Assembly: GCA_947454465.1 (NCBI GenBank) | Contig: CANGJP010000012.1 | Coordinates: 1-46,133 of the forward strand | DNA length: 46,133 nucleotides | Reading direction: 5' to 3' | Origin: Pseudomonadota bacterium | GTDB taxonomy: Bacteria > Pseudomonadota > Gammaproteobacteria > Steroidobacterales > Steroidobacteraceae | Shown here: positions 1 to 8,211 of the stretch, one piece after another | Numbering within the stretch: position 1 is the stretch's first letter | How the letters are laid out: the number at the start of each line of letters is the position of its first letter | The notes under the pieces: generated by a model | The model's database searches: none | What the model saw: only the letters and a program-made list of their open reading frames with translations | Told to the model about the DNA's origin: nothing | Position numbers and translations under genes: made by a program

Positions 1-257
1 AGCAACTCAGCTTCATTTTGGTGATGGGGAAGCCGAGAAAACTCACTTGCAGCACTCAGATGGACTAAAGACTGAAAATAATCTTCCTGATAAAAATAAA
101 ATAATGCATCGCCATAGTACAAATCGCGTACGGTTTGTGGACGAGCAATTGATGAATCTGCCTCAACCTTTGCGGCACAAAATGTCAATGACGCCACACA
201 AGCAATCCAAGACATCAGTACGCGAGTTTGAGAATGTTTTACAAAAATGTGATTCAT
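1..257 (-). CDS. TPR-type exported protein, N-terminal fragment (cut by left window edge)
   Basis: An open frame reads leftwards from an ATG at 257 to the window edge with no stop, giving 85 residues. The N terminus looks like a signal peptide: MNHIFVKHSQTRVL, then a hydrophobic stretch (SWIACVASLTFCAA). The mature part contains VRDLYYGDALFYFYQEDYF and ends near SRLPHHQNEAEL, which resembles a TPR helix pair and the start of periplasmic TPR proteins found in gammaproteobacteria. It lies 34 bp downstream of another minus-strand exported protein, so the two are probably co-transcribed. No strong ribosome binding site precedes the ATG; a second ATG 14 codons in is possible. The coding strand is seen directly; the family call is my inference and the function is unknown. 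Confidence 0.7.
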   Translation of the reverse strand, partial: MNHIFVKHSQTRVLMSWIACVASLTFCAAKVEADSSIARPQTVRDLYYGDALFYFYQEDYFQSLVHLSAASEFSRLPHHQNEAEL

Positions 258-291
258 GGTTGAGCAGAATCGCAACAAAAATCGGCCACGC

Positions 292-849
292 TTACTGCCA
301 ATCCTTCACAATAAACTCTGGCTGCTCCTTGACCTGACTGTCGCTAATTTTAAGTTCCAAGTATTTGGAAGTCACACCCTTAGTGAAGGTCAAAGTAGTG
401 CCGCGCTTATAATCTCTCTGGTTAGGCCCCTTGCCCGTAAAAAACGCCACCAACTCATGCTCACCTACTTTTAGGTTGCCGATAAAAATACGCTGCACCC
501 CACCCTTTAACAGCGCCTGAGTCTCACGACTCGTATACAAATAATTTGCAACAGTTTTATCGTCTAATTTTAAAGTAACCGTATCCAAACCGAAAAAAGC
601 GCCCACATCCATTGAAACAAAGACGGCCACCTGGGTATCTGCCGGATAAAACAATTCCTCCTCCAACATCAACAAGTCTCGATTTAGATCGATAATTTCT
701 TTTTTTAAGGTTTGTACATCACGATCAATGGCAGTGAACTCAGTCTGGGTCAGATCAATCGAATTCACATCCTGAGCATGCGCAGGAATTCCAATTGAAA
801 CAATCACATACACCAGTGTAATGAAAAATAATTTCATATGGGACTTCAT
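292..849 (-). CDS. Exported hypothetical protein with a short coiled coil
   Basis: I do not recognise a named family. The start is uncertain: ATG codons lie at 867, 849 and 837, all leading into the same signal peptide (MKLFFITLVYVIVSIG, cleavage near AHAQ). The mature protein begins with a charged heptad-like segment (DRDVQTLKKEIIDLNRDLLM), probably a short coiled coil, followed by a beta-rich domain containing TVTLKLDDKTVANYLYT and a motif around GNLKVGEHELVAFFTGKG. This looks like a small periplasmic protein with an immunoglobulin-like fold. It is immediately upstream of the TPR-type exported protein on the same strand, so the pair probably form an operon and may act together in the envelope. 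The function is unknown. Confidence 0.7.
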   Translation of the reverse strand: MKSHMKLFFITLVYVIVSIGIPAHAQDVNSIDLTQTEFTAIDRDVQTLKKEIIDLNRDLLMLEEELFYPADTQVAVFVSMDVGAFFGLDTVTLKLDDKTVANYLYTSRETQALLKGGVQRIFIGNLKVGEHELVAFFTGKGPNQRDYKRGTTLTFTKGVTSKYLELKISDSQVKEQPEFIVKDWQ

Positions 850-867
850 TGAAGGTATCAATCTCAT

Positions 868-1210
868 TCAACAAACTGGATTGCTTGGCAGAACACTCCA
901 CAGTAGACCAGCGACCCAGCTTAATCCTGAAGATTAAAAATAAAGGCGCCCATGGTACTACCAAAAAATGTATTTTTTGGACTTCAAGTGGATTTTTTAC
1001 AACAAGCGACGATTAAAAATGGAAATCTGAATACTGATCTCCTATCTCAATACTCAACCTAACACTTAAAAATAGTAGCTCACCCCTCCGCGGGTAGTTG
1101 AAGAGACAATCTTTTACTCATGGAAGTTAGGTTAATTAAGTAAACCGGCCGGAAATAAACCAGCGGGGAATCAATTTATAGCTCAGTGACCACCTAAAAG
1201 CACACGAAAT
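868..1210. other. Intergenic region without a recognisable gene
   Basis: No convincing coding frame was found. It should hold the promoter of the minus-strand exported protein that starts near 849. At 961-980 there is a perfect palindrome with 9-bp arms (CCAAAAAAT / ATTTTTTGG) around a 2-bp centre; it could be an operator or a small hairpin. Nothing else stands out. Confidence 0.5.
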
Positions 1211-1243
1211 AAAAAAGGGTGAAGACCGTTAAGCCCTCACCCT
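1211..1243 (-). terminator. Rho-independent terminator of the repeat-peptide gene
   Basis: On the minus strand the 7-bp stem AGGGTGA / TCACCCT (1237-1243 with 1216-1222) is followed by a run of six T. It lies about 95 bp downstream of the stop of the repeat-peptide gene, in the right orientation to end that transcript. Confidence 0.65.
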
Positions 1244-1336
1244 CAAGTTCACGCAATAAACCGACTTATCGCTTCGAAACAATCACGAGCACTCTGCAAT
1301 CATAAAAGTCAAAGCAAGGTCAAAAGCCTAAAGCTT

Positions 1337-1579
1337 TTAGACGGAATAGATGTCAGCATGGGGAATACGGCCACCGGCTAACTTAACGTCAGCATGCGGA
1401 ATACGGCCACCGGCTAACTTAACGTCAGCATGCGGAATACGGCCACCAGCTAACTTAACGTCAGCATGCGGAATACGGCCACCAGCTAACTTAACGTCAG
1501 CATGCGGAATACGGCCACCGGCAAAAACCGGAGCAGCAGCTAAAACAATCGATGCAAATAAAAACAATGACTTACGCAT
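1337..1579 (-). CDS. Small secreted protein of five tandem 12-residue repeats
   Basis: An 80-residue protein. Residues 1-20 are a clear Sec signal peptide (MRKSLFLFASIVLAAAPVFA, with an A-x-A-like cleavage site). The rest is five head-to-tail copies of the unit AGGRIPHADVKL, the last ending in ADIYSV. If cleaved after VFA, the mature chain is four GGRIPHADVKLA units plus a terminal GGRIPHADIYSV. The repeats differ only at third codon positions, which supports real translation and selection on the peptide. The frame extends upstream to a possible start at 1624, but MRKSLFLF fits a signal peptide best. A terminator lies downstream and a CRP-type palindrome lies about 100 bp upstream. I know of no family with this repeat. 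It could be a precursor of a processed peptide, a metal- or ligand-binding repeat protein, or a structural peptide. Confidence 0.75.
   Translation of the reverse strand: MRKSLFLFASIVLAAAPVFAGGRIPHADVKLAGGRIPHADVKLAGGRIPHADVKLAGGRIPHADVKLAGGRIPHADIYSV
1352..1522. repeat. 36-bp tandem direct repeat, four full copies plus 27 bp
   Basis: Copies start at 1352, 1388, 1424, 1460 and 1496, head to tail with no spacers. They differ at only two positions: C/G at the tenth base of the first copy, and G/A in the Ala codon of copies three and four. Both are silent in the minus-strand reading frame. The array encodes the 12-residue repeats of the secreted protein. Confidence 0.95.
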
Positions 1580-1666
1580 GATTTTGTCATCCATATTTAT
1601 GGAAAGTAAACTGAAGTAGCTCAAATTCGAGTTTCCATAATAACAGGCTTTTTTTCATAAGTGTTA

Positions 1667-1694
1667 TTTATTTGTGACTTATGTCACAAATAAA
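1667..1694. promoter_or_regulatory. CRP-type binding site (TGTGA-N6-TCACA)
   Basis: The sequence TGTGACTTATGTCACA at 1673-1688 matches the CRP/Vfr consensus core exactly. The palindrome extends to 12-bp perfect arms (1667-1678 and 1683-1694) around a TTAT centre. It sits about 100 bp upstream of the repeat-peptide start. A possible minus-strand -10 element (TATTAT, 1638-1643) lies between them. Binding by a CRP-family regulator is inferred from the consensus only. Confidence 0.65.
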
Positions 1695-2198
1695 ATACTA
1701 AGCACCTTAGAGCTTTAGGAGGTCATGATGTTTTTTTATTTTTTTCATAATTATTTAACTCAATTCCATAATCTAAGATTTTTTGTGGGCTAGTTCCATG
1801 TTTTATTTAGCTGCCTCAGCCTAACTCAAGCACATACCCCCATGAAGCTATACCAATAAGTCCAATTAATTCATAAATTTATATGATTAATTTAAATATT
1901 TTTTACCATCCATTCTAACAACCGCATCGATCAATTTTTTTAGCCACCCCACCACCTCCAATCAAATTCACCGCAAAGCCCTGCTCTACGATCAGAATGA
2001 AATCCAAGGGATGTCTTAAAAACCTGACCTGACACACAGATTCATTCCAACCAATGCAGCGAAAATAGACTGCAAGATGATGTTTCTAATCGGGCTTCTT
2101 CAATTGGATTAGTTAATACACACCGTTTGCATACCCTGAAACCGAATCATTCCAGAGCTCACAAACACAATTCTCCACACCGCGCCCATCTAAGCAGC
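1695..2198. other. AT-rich intergenic region with one tiny ORF carrying a strong ribosome binding site
   Basis: No gene of normal size is visible before the kinase. At 1717-1722 there is a perfect AGGAGG, followed by ATG codons at 1725 and 1728 and a 22-codon phenylalanine-rich frame ending at 1793. This may be chance in AT-rich DNA or a small hydrophobic peptide. The region should also hold the promoter of the plus-strand kinase. An imperfect AT-rich inverted repeat lies around 1867-1895. Confidence 0.4.
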
Positions 2199-4913
2199 AT
2201 GAAAACCGTTACTCGCCGATGGGCACGAATCCAAGATTTATTTGGCCAAGTCGCCAACTTGCCCGAGAATGAACGTCGTAATTTTTTGCATGCTGAATGT
2301 GCCGACGACCCTGATTTAAGACAAGAAATGGAGAACCTGCTCACCGCAGAATCTCTCCTACCCAAAATTACTCCCCAAGCCACCGAAACCCGCCTGCTGA
2401 CTCGATCAAGTCGGGTGGAAAGAAATAAGGACAAACGGGCCAGACGCAGCAATGAGCTTATAGGCCATGTAATTGGCGCCTACCGCCTCAGCTCGATCCT
2501 AGGACAAGGCGGTGCCGGTACTGTGTACCTCGGTGAACGAGCAGATCGACAATACTCGGCGCAGGTAGCAATTAAGATTGTCGAAAATTCGTTGATCGAT
2601 AACGATGTTACAGATCGTTTTACCGCCGAACGGCAAATCCTAGCCAGCCTGAATCATCCTAATATAGCCCGCTTACTCGATGCCGGAGAAACGCGCACAG
2701 GACATCCTTACCTGGTGATGGAATATGTCCACGGCGAACCAATCGATCAATACTGTGACAGCAAGAGACTCGATATAACGCAACGACTGGAATTATTCCT
2801 TAAAGTTTGCTCAGCCGTTCAATACGCTCACCAAAACTTGATAGTCCACAGAGATATTAAGCCAGGAAACATTCTGGTGACGCCAGATGGCACACCAAAA
2901 CTACTCGATTTCGGCATCGCCAAACTTATCGACAACGGAGCCAAAGTATCAGTTAATGGTACCAAGCCTGGGCTGACACGTCACAACGACCGGGTATTGA
3001 CCCCAGAATACGCCAGTCCTGAACAAATTATTGGTGAACACATCACCACCGCCAGCGATGTTTATGCATTAGGAGTGGTGCTCTATCAGCTCTTATCTGG
3101 AAATCGCCCTTATGAAGTACACGCACTCAGCCAATTAGAACTTGAGCGCATCATCTGCATTCTCGATCCCCCTCGCCCCAGCCAGTTATTGACTCAGACC
3201 CTGAATAGACAAAATGCACCCATACCCGATTTAACCGCCATTACCTCAGCACGGCGCATCACTCCAAAGCGACTCCGGCAAGCATTGGTGGGTGATCTGG
3301 ATGCGATTATTTTACGCGCCTTACGCAAAGAACCTATCCAACGCTATAGATCGGTCGAGAAATTTACAGATGATATTCATCGCTATCTTGACCATGAACC
3401 CGTTGAGGCACGTCAAGGCAACTGGATTTATTACTCGAAACGATTCGTTTTTCGTCACACCCTAGGCGTATTCAGTGCCACACTGGCTCTATTGGCGCTG
3501 ATAGGGTTCAGTATTTTCGTCACCCTGCAGAACCAACGCATTACCGAACAGCGCGACCTGGCCACACAGGAAACGACGCGCGCCGAACATGTGTCTAACT
3601 TCATGCTCGAAGTATTCAGTAACGCCGATCCATTTACCAACCAAGGCAAAAACATCACCGCCAAAGAACTCTTGGACAAGGCGGGATTTCGATTAACCAA
3701 CGAAAACGAATTACATCAACAACCCGAAGTGAAAGCTAAGTTGCTGGAATCAATTGGGCGCGCCTATCAACGACAAAATCAACCCGATTTAGCGATTAAA
3801 TACCTGCAATTATCTCTGGGGATGCAACGGGCATTACCCAATACTCAGCACGAATCACTGGCAAACACACTTCAGTTTCTTGGTTCCGCACAAAAAGAAA
3901 AAGGACTGTATACGGAGGCCGAGGCGTCTCTTAAAGAAGCCCAATCCCTGCTTGAAAAAAATAAAAGAACCAACACTTCGACATATATCGAGGTGCTTTC
4001 TGAAATTGGTAGCCTTGAAATTTATCAAAGCAATCCAAGCCAAGCACTTCCACCATTGGAATTATCTTTGTCACTCGCCAGAAAAAAATACACGCCCAAC
4101 AACCCTAAAATAGCTTCTATTCTGATCAACCTTGCTCAATGTTATGGATGGATAAGCCAACTGGATAAAGCGACAAAGATAGCAAGGGAAGCTGTAAACA
4201 TTAGCCAACAGAGTCTACCTGAACATCACCCAGATCGCGCCATGGCCAATTATACAATTGGGGACTTATTGTCTCGCCAGGAAAAATACGCAGAAGCAGA
4301 GCCAACGATTGAGCAAGCACTAAAAAGTCAAGAAATATTATATGGGCCATCGAACCCGATACTAGCTAATACACTAGACGCGCTTGCGCTAATTAAATTG
4401 TCATTAAAAAAATACAATTTAGCAGAGTATTTTTCCAGAAAAGCGCTAACGATTACTCAAAATGGACTGGGTAAAGAAAACATTAATACCGTCTATTTCC
4501 ACTCAACACTAGCTTACATATTAATCTCAATTAAAAAATATCCCGAAGCAGAAAATCATCTCCAACGCGCCAGATCAATACTGATAAAAAATAATGCAAC
4601 AGACCATCAATACATGGCATCAGTAGAATATTTACTAGCAAAGTTACTGCATGAAACAAACCGGAATCAGCAAGCCGAATCTCTACTTATAAAAAACATC
4701 CAACACTGGCGAAAAAACAATTCTTCTGCATGGCGAACAGCTCGTTCTGAAAACTTACTTGGCGCAGTTCTGGTAAGCCTCAACAATAAATCAGAAGGAT
4801 TGGCCATGCTTAAGCGTTCCTATAAAGACCTAACTGAAATAAATAGTGAAGCCCCAAAACAAGTCGTTACCGAAGCCAGAGTCCAACTGCTGCAAGCAGG
4901 ATTAATCCCCTAA
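2199..4913 (+). CDS. Membrane Ser/Thr protein kinase with TPR sensor domain
   Basis: A Hanks-type kinase of about 904 residues. Residues 1-60 form the helical lead-in common in this proteobacterial group (RWARIQDLFGQVANLP...). The kinase domain follows: glycine loop GQGGAGTVY near 102, VAIK lysine near 126, catalytic HRDIKPGN from 217, DFG from 237 and the activation segment TPEYASPEQ. A single transmembrane helix lies at about 422-444. The rest is a long TPR array (for example LLESIGRAYQRQNQPDLAIK) that would face the periplasm and probably sense a ligand or partner. Start choice: ATG 2199 matches the usual family N terminus; an upstream ATG at 2127 would add 24 residues of low-quality sequence. 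All catalytic residues are present, so it should be active. Its substrates are unknown. The downstream SYLF gene follows after 96 bp. Confidence 0.9.
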   Translation: MKTVTRRWARIQDLFGQVANLPENERRNFLHAECADDPDLRQEMENLLTAESLLPKITPQATETRLLTRSSRVERNKDKRARRSNELIGHVIGAYRLSSILGQGGAGTVYLGERADRQYSAQVAIKIVENSLIDNDVTDRFTAERQILASLNHPNIARLLDAGETRTGHPYLVMEYVHGEPIDQYCDSKRLDITQRLELFLKVCSAVQYAHQNLIVHRDIKPGNILVTPDGTPKLLDFGIAKLIDNGAKVSVNGTKPGLTRHNDRVLTPEYASPEQIIGEHITTASDVYALGVVLYQLLSGNRPYEVHALSQLELERIICILDPPRPSQLLTQTLNRQNAPIPDLTAITSARRITPKRLRQALVGDLDAIILRALRKEPIQRYRSVEKFTDDIHRYLDHEPVEARQGNWIYYSKRFVFRHTLGVFSATLALLALIGFSIFVTLQNQRITEQRDLATQETTRAEHVSNFMLEVFSNADPFTNQGKNITAKELLDKAGFRLTNENELHQQPEVKAKLLESIGRAYQRQNQPDLAIKYLQLSLGMQRALPNTQHESLANTLQFLGSAQKEKGLYTEAEASLKEAQSLLEKNKRTNTSTYIEVLSEIGSLEIYQSNPSQALPPLELSLSLARKKYTPNNPKIASILINLAQCYGWISQLDKATKIAREAVNISQQSLPEHHPDRAMANYTIGDLLSRQEKYAEAEPTIEQALKSQEILYGPSNPILANTLDALALIKLSLKKYNLAEYFSRKALTITQNGLGKENINTVYFHSTLAYILISIKKYPEAENHLQRARSILIKNNATDHQYMASVEYLLAKLLHETNRNQQAESLLIKNIQHWRKNNSSAWRTARSENLLGAVLVSLNNKSEGLAMLKRSYKDLTEINSEAPKQVVTEARVQLLQAGLIP

Positions 4914-5009
4914 GCCCCCTCCTATCAGTTTTTTTAACAAAAACTTAATGGCTGTTTCTTACCACCGATACAGTTAGAATCCCCACGTTTTCCCTGAGCA
5001 GGATTCATC

Positions 5010-5837
5010 ATGCGCCAGCTTTATATTTTTTTGTGGTCTTCCCTGAGTGTACTTTTACTCGGCTTCAGCCCCAGTCAGGCGGCTGCCCCGCGTCAAGAAG
5101 CAACTCTTTTGAACGCAACACAAGTCTTAAGTGAGTTACTGAACGCACCAGACCAGAATGTTCCCCACTGGTTACTCGACCGAGCCTATGCAGTTGCCGT
5201 CTTACCGGAAGTCATTAAAGGCGGTTTGGTATTTGGTGGGCGGTATGGCTCAGGCGTCATGAGCCTTCGCCAACCCGATGGCAGTTGGAGCAACCCTGTC
5301 TTCATCACCATCGCAGGAGGCAGCTGGGGCTTTCAATTTGGCGTGCAATCCACTGATTTGATGCTGGTCTTCACTTCTAAGGCCAGCGTGGAAGGATTGA
5401 TTGGCGGCAAGGTCACTTTAGGTGCAGATGCGTCAGTCGCCGCCGGCCCGCTTGGTAGACAAGGCGCAGCAGCCACTGACATTGGCATGAATTCGCAAAT
5501 CTATTCTTACTCTCGCAATAAGGGCTTGTTTTTCGGAATCGCTTTGGACGGCTCAGCCATCAGCATCGACCATAAGGCCAATGCCAGTTACTACGAAAAG
5601 CCAGGCATCCTCGCCAGTGACATCACCTCACCTACTGCCAGCCACACCCACGAATCCGGTGAGAAATTCATTGCAACACTGCTGGGTCGATCTGTACCGC
5701 TAACCACGCCAACACCTCAGCCCGTAGCAACGCCGTCAACCCCGCCAGCCGCCAAATCCGAGCCCTCACCTCAAGCCAGCGGCTTGGTCACCTACCCTAT
5801 GGAAGATCAAAAGCCAGGCTCCGAGCCCCCTAAATAG
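5010..5837 (+). CDS. SYLF/Ysc84-domain exported protein
   Basis: A 275-residue protein with an N-terminal signal peptide (MRQLYIFLWSSLSVLLLG, cleavage near SQAAA). Residues about 35-200 match the SYLF (Ysc84) lipid-binding domain: AVAVLPEVIKGGLVFGGRYG, the repeated glycine-rich strands GGSWGFQFG, and LMLVFTSKASVEGLI then KVTLGADASVAAGP. The C-terminal 60 residues are Pro/Ser/Thr-rich and probably disordered. Bacterial SYLF proteins are thought to bind membrane lipids in the envelope, but their biological role is poorly known. An AGGA ribosome binding site precedes the ATG. It lies 96 bp after the TPR kinase on the same strand and is convergent with msrA. Confidence 0.88.
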   Translation: MRQLYIFLWSSLSVLLLGFSPSQAAAPRQEATLLNATQVLSELLNAPDQNVPHWLLDRAYAVAVLPEVIKGGLVFGGRYGSGVMSLRQPDGSWSNPVFITIAGGSWGFQFGVQSTDLMLVFTSKASVEGLIGGKVTLGADASVAAGPLGRQGAAATDIGMNSQIYSYSRNKGLFFGIALDGSAISIDHKANASYYEKPGILASDITSPTASHTHESGEKFIATLLGRSVPLTTPTPQPVATPSTPPAAKSEPSPQASGLVTYPMEDQKPGSEPPK

Positions 5838-5865
5838 GCGCAACCACACAGAGTCAGCCCGCCGG

Positions 5866-6507
5866 CTACTGCCTAAGCGGACAAATGATGCCTGTTCCAC
5901 CCATACCACAATAACCCTCTGGATTCTTTGCTAAATACTGTTGGTGGTAGGCTTCGGCAAAGTAAAAAATAGGAGCATTTTGAATTTCAGTAGTGATAGC
6001 GCCATATCCAGCTATTAACAGCATTGGCCCATAAATTTCGCGACTTTGCTCCGCTAGGAGACGCTGCTCATCGCCATACACATAAATACCAGACCGATAT
6101 TGAGTACCGCGGTCATTTCCCTGACGCATCCCTTGCGTAGGATCGTGGGACTCCCAGAATACTTTTAATAACTCAGTATAAGAAACCTCTTGAGGATCAA
6201 ACGCAACCTGCACGACTTCATTGTGACCAGTCATACCTGTACAGACTTCTTCATAGTGAGGATTAGGAGTGAAGCCTCCAGCATACCCAACTGCCGTACT
6301 GAACACGCCTGACTGCTGCCAAAACCTGCGCTCCGCACCCCAAAAACACCCCAAGCCAAACAATGCGACCTGGATAGGCTCCGGGAAGGGGGGGGCTAGT
6401 GGATGCCCGTTGACGAAGTGGTAGGCGGAAGTCTGAATGGGCTCAACTCGGCCTGGCAGTGCATGCTCCCTACTTAGCATCAGTGATTTGATAACATTGA
6501 AACCCAT
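5866..6507 (-). CDS. msrA: Peptide-methionine (S)-S-oxide reductase
   Basis: A 213-residue protein close to the length of E. coli MsrA (212). The active-site motif GCFWGAER carries the nucleophilic Cys54, and the C terminus has the two resolving cysteines (GYCGMGG, Cys200; IICP, Cys209). Other conserved stretches are [24 protein letters not shown] and [16 protein letters not shown]. It reduces methionine-S-sulfoxide in oxidised proteins using thioredoxin. The leading [11 protein letters not shown] also aligns with the long enterobacterial form, so the start at 6507 is reasonable; a GAAGGTG ribosome binding site lies just upstream. It is divergent from the small gene at 6567 and convergent with the SYLF gene. 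Confidence 0.97.
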   Translation of the reverse strand: MGFNVIKSLMLSREHALPGRVEPIQTSAYHFVNGHPLAPPFPEPIQVALFGLGCFWGAERRFWQQSGVFSTAVGYAGGFTPNPHYEEVCTGMTGHNEVVQVAFDPQEVSYTELLKVFWESHDPTQGMRQGNDRGTQYRSGIYVYGDEQRLLAEQSREIYGPMLLIAGYGAITTEIQNAPIFYFAEAYHQQYLAKNPEGYCGMGGTGIICPLRQ

Positions 6508-6566
6508 TTGTTTTCACCTTCTTAAGTTACAATCACTAACCGTCTAGTCAATCCTCGCCACACACC

Positions 6567-6812
6567 ATGCCTTCTATCTGTCAACCTCATAACCTCGTCA
6601 CACCCATTGCCAGTCAAAAGAATTTTGGCATCCGAGTTAAGGTACGAAGTTCTGATCCATTCCGCAATCTGGTCGGAGATGACTGGCAACGAGAGCACTG
6701 GTTTACCAACGCGACAGAACGCGATGATGCGCTAAAAAAGATGAGCGGAAAATATATCTATTTCCGTCCTGGTGACAAACCCAGTCTAGATTTTGAAAAA
6801 ATTGAAAAGTAA
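6567..6812 (+). CDS. Small conserved hypothetical protein
   Basis: An 81-residue soluble protein with no signal peptide or membrane segment. It contains FGIRVKVRSSDPFRNLVGDD, then WQREHWFTNATERDDAL and a C-terminal YIYFRPGDKPSLDFEKIE. The composition and the pattern (DPF..L.GDDW...HWF...ERD) look like a short protein conserved in gammaproteobacteria, but I cannot name a family or function. It is divergent from msrA, with about 60 bp between the starts, and convergent with the CNB kinase. Confidence 0.7.
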   Translation: MPSICQPHNLVTPIASQKNFGIRVKVRSSDPFRNLVGDDWQREHWFTNATERDDALKKMSGKYIYFRPGDKPSLDFEKIEK

Positions 6813-6841
6813 CAACGCAAAACGGAATATATCCGAATTGA

Positions 6842-8191
6842 TCAGACCTCATCACCTAGAGGATTCTGTAAACGATTAATTAAGTTTTTTAGAAATACCT
6901 TGTTAAATCGCAACTGGCAGGCTGCTGAAGCCTGCTCAATCAAGGTTGAACTTACCTTAATAACAGTAAGATTCGTCAACGCCTGGATTGTGGCCTGCCG
7001 TTTAGCACCACGAACGTAACTGGCTTCACCAAAACAATCTCCGTCTTGAATTTTAGCTATTTTTATTCCGTGCTTTAAAACTATCGCGCTACCCGAAACG
7101 ATAACAAAGAAACGATCATCCATCTCTCCTTCTCGCACTATCTCCTCACCCGAATCATAATTTTGCCATTGACTGGCACGGAGAATTTCCATGATTTCGT
7201 TGTGAGAAAAATCGTGAAAAAACTTTAGTTTGCGCAGTATTGAGAACTGCTCCTGTCGATCAATGGCATTAGAAACCTCTCGCAAATGGTGGTGCACACG
7301 AGTCAGATCAGCCGCAAACTCTAGTCCATTAAGGTAACGAGCATCCGGCTCTTTTTGTAAGGCCTTAGCCACCACGCCTTCTAGTAAGTCGGGTATTTCA
7401 GGCCGTAATTCACGAATCGACTTAGGCGGGGTGAAAACAATTTGGTGCAGAAGTTTATTAAGATTATTAGCACGGAACGGACGGTGTCCAGTCAACAACT
7501 CATACATGACTGCGCCAAGCGAATAGATATCTGAGCGATTAGTAAGCTCTTCCGATTGCACCTGCTCTGGCGACATGTAGGACGGACTACCCGCGATACC
7601 ATCAATGATGGAAACATCTGAATCAGCCACGAGAGCAATACCGAAATCAATGATGCGAACATCGTTATCTTGTGTCAGCATCAAATTAGATGGCTTTATA
7701 TCGCGATGGATAACGCCACGACTATGCGAGTAATGCAATGCTCTTGCACATTTATAGATAATCTCGACGACATCTTCGACAGGTAACAGATTTTCTGGTT
7801 TACAGTACGCAGCGAGCGTACGAGCACCATGAATATGCTCCGTCACCACATAGCAACGCTGATCTTCTTCACCCGCATCATAAATTGGCAAAATATTAGG
7901 GTGCTGTAATTTACCTACCATCTGCGCTTCGGATAGGAACATCTTACGCGCAAGGCGAGCCTTGTCATCATCTGAGACTTCAATGTTATAAACCTTGATC
8001 GCTACATCTCGAAGGTAATATGGATCATGAGAGAGATAAACCACGCCCGTGCTACCTCTACCCACCTGATTGATTATCAGGTACTTACCGATCTTGACCA
8101 AACCATGATCATTAGTTTTAGATACCAACTTACCGCTCGTAATGCGGTATGTTTTATCATCACTTGAGTGAAGTAAAGTGGTTGCTTTCAC
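6842..8191 (-). CDS. Ser/Thr protein kinase with C-terminal cyclic-nucleotide-binding domain
   Basis: About 449 residues. The kinase domain has glycine loop VGRGSTGVVY (43-52), VAIK lysine 66, HRDIKPSN from 162, DFG from 182 and activation segment GSPSYMSPEQ. Residues about 324-445 form a CRP/PKA-type cyclic-nucleotide-binding domain: EEIVREGEMDDRFFVIVSG, then the phosphate-binding cassette GDCFGEASYVRGAKRQATI, which keeps the Glu and Arg contacts. There is no transmembrane helix, so it is cytoplasmic. No suitable ATG exists: I chose GTG at 8191; a TTG at 8215 overlaps the pgpA stop. It is the last gene of the run from thiL and pgpA. Kinase activity gated by cAMP or cGMP is inferred from the domain pair. 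Confidence 0.88.
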   Translation of the reverse strand: MKATTLLHSSDDKTYRITSGKLVSKTNDHGLVKIGKYLIINQVGRGSTGVVYLSHDPYYLRDVAIKVYNIEVSDDDKARLARKMFLSEAQMVGKLQHPNILPIYDAGEEDQRCYVVTEHIHGARTLAAYCKPENLLPVEDVVEIIYKCARALHYSHSRGVIHRDIKPSNLMLTQDNDVRIIDFGIALVADSDVSIIDGIAGSPSYMSPEQVQSEELTNRSDIYSLGAVMYELLTGHRPFRANNLNKLLHQIVFTPPKSIRELRPEIPDLLEGVVAKALQKEPDARYLNGLEFAADLTRVHHHLREVSNAIDRQEQFSILRKLKFFHDFSHNEIMEILRASQWQNYDSGEEIVREGEMDDRFFVIVSGSAIVLKHGIKIAKIQDGDCFGEASYVRGAKRQATIQALTNLTVIKVSSTLIEQASAACQLRFNKVFLKNLINRLQNPLGDEV

Positions 8192-8211
8192 AAAAACCCA
8201 ACACAGCCATA

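Noticed and set aside
47-337. Plus-strand frame of 96 residues at the left edge
   Set aside because: It opposes the minus-strand TPR-type frame, which has a signal peptide and TPR-like sequence; its own composition is unlike a folded protein.
1352-1522. 36-bp direct repeats that could be taken for a CRISPR array
   Set aside because: The copies are contiguous with no spacers, remain in one reading frame, vary only at silent positions and have no cas genes nearby.
1350-1619. Plus-strand frame through the repeat array (MSAWGIRPPANL repeats)
   Set aside because: It is the mirror of the minus-strand gene. It has no signal peptide at its start, no ribosome binding site, and the terminator and CRP-type site fit the minus strand.
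4914-4980. Terminator after the TPR kinase (T-run near 4930)
   Set aside because: A T-run is present but I see no convincing stem before it.
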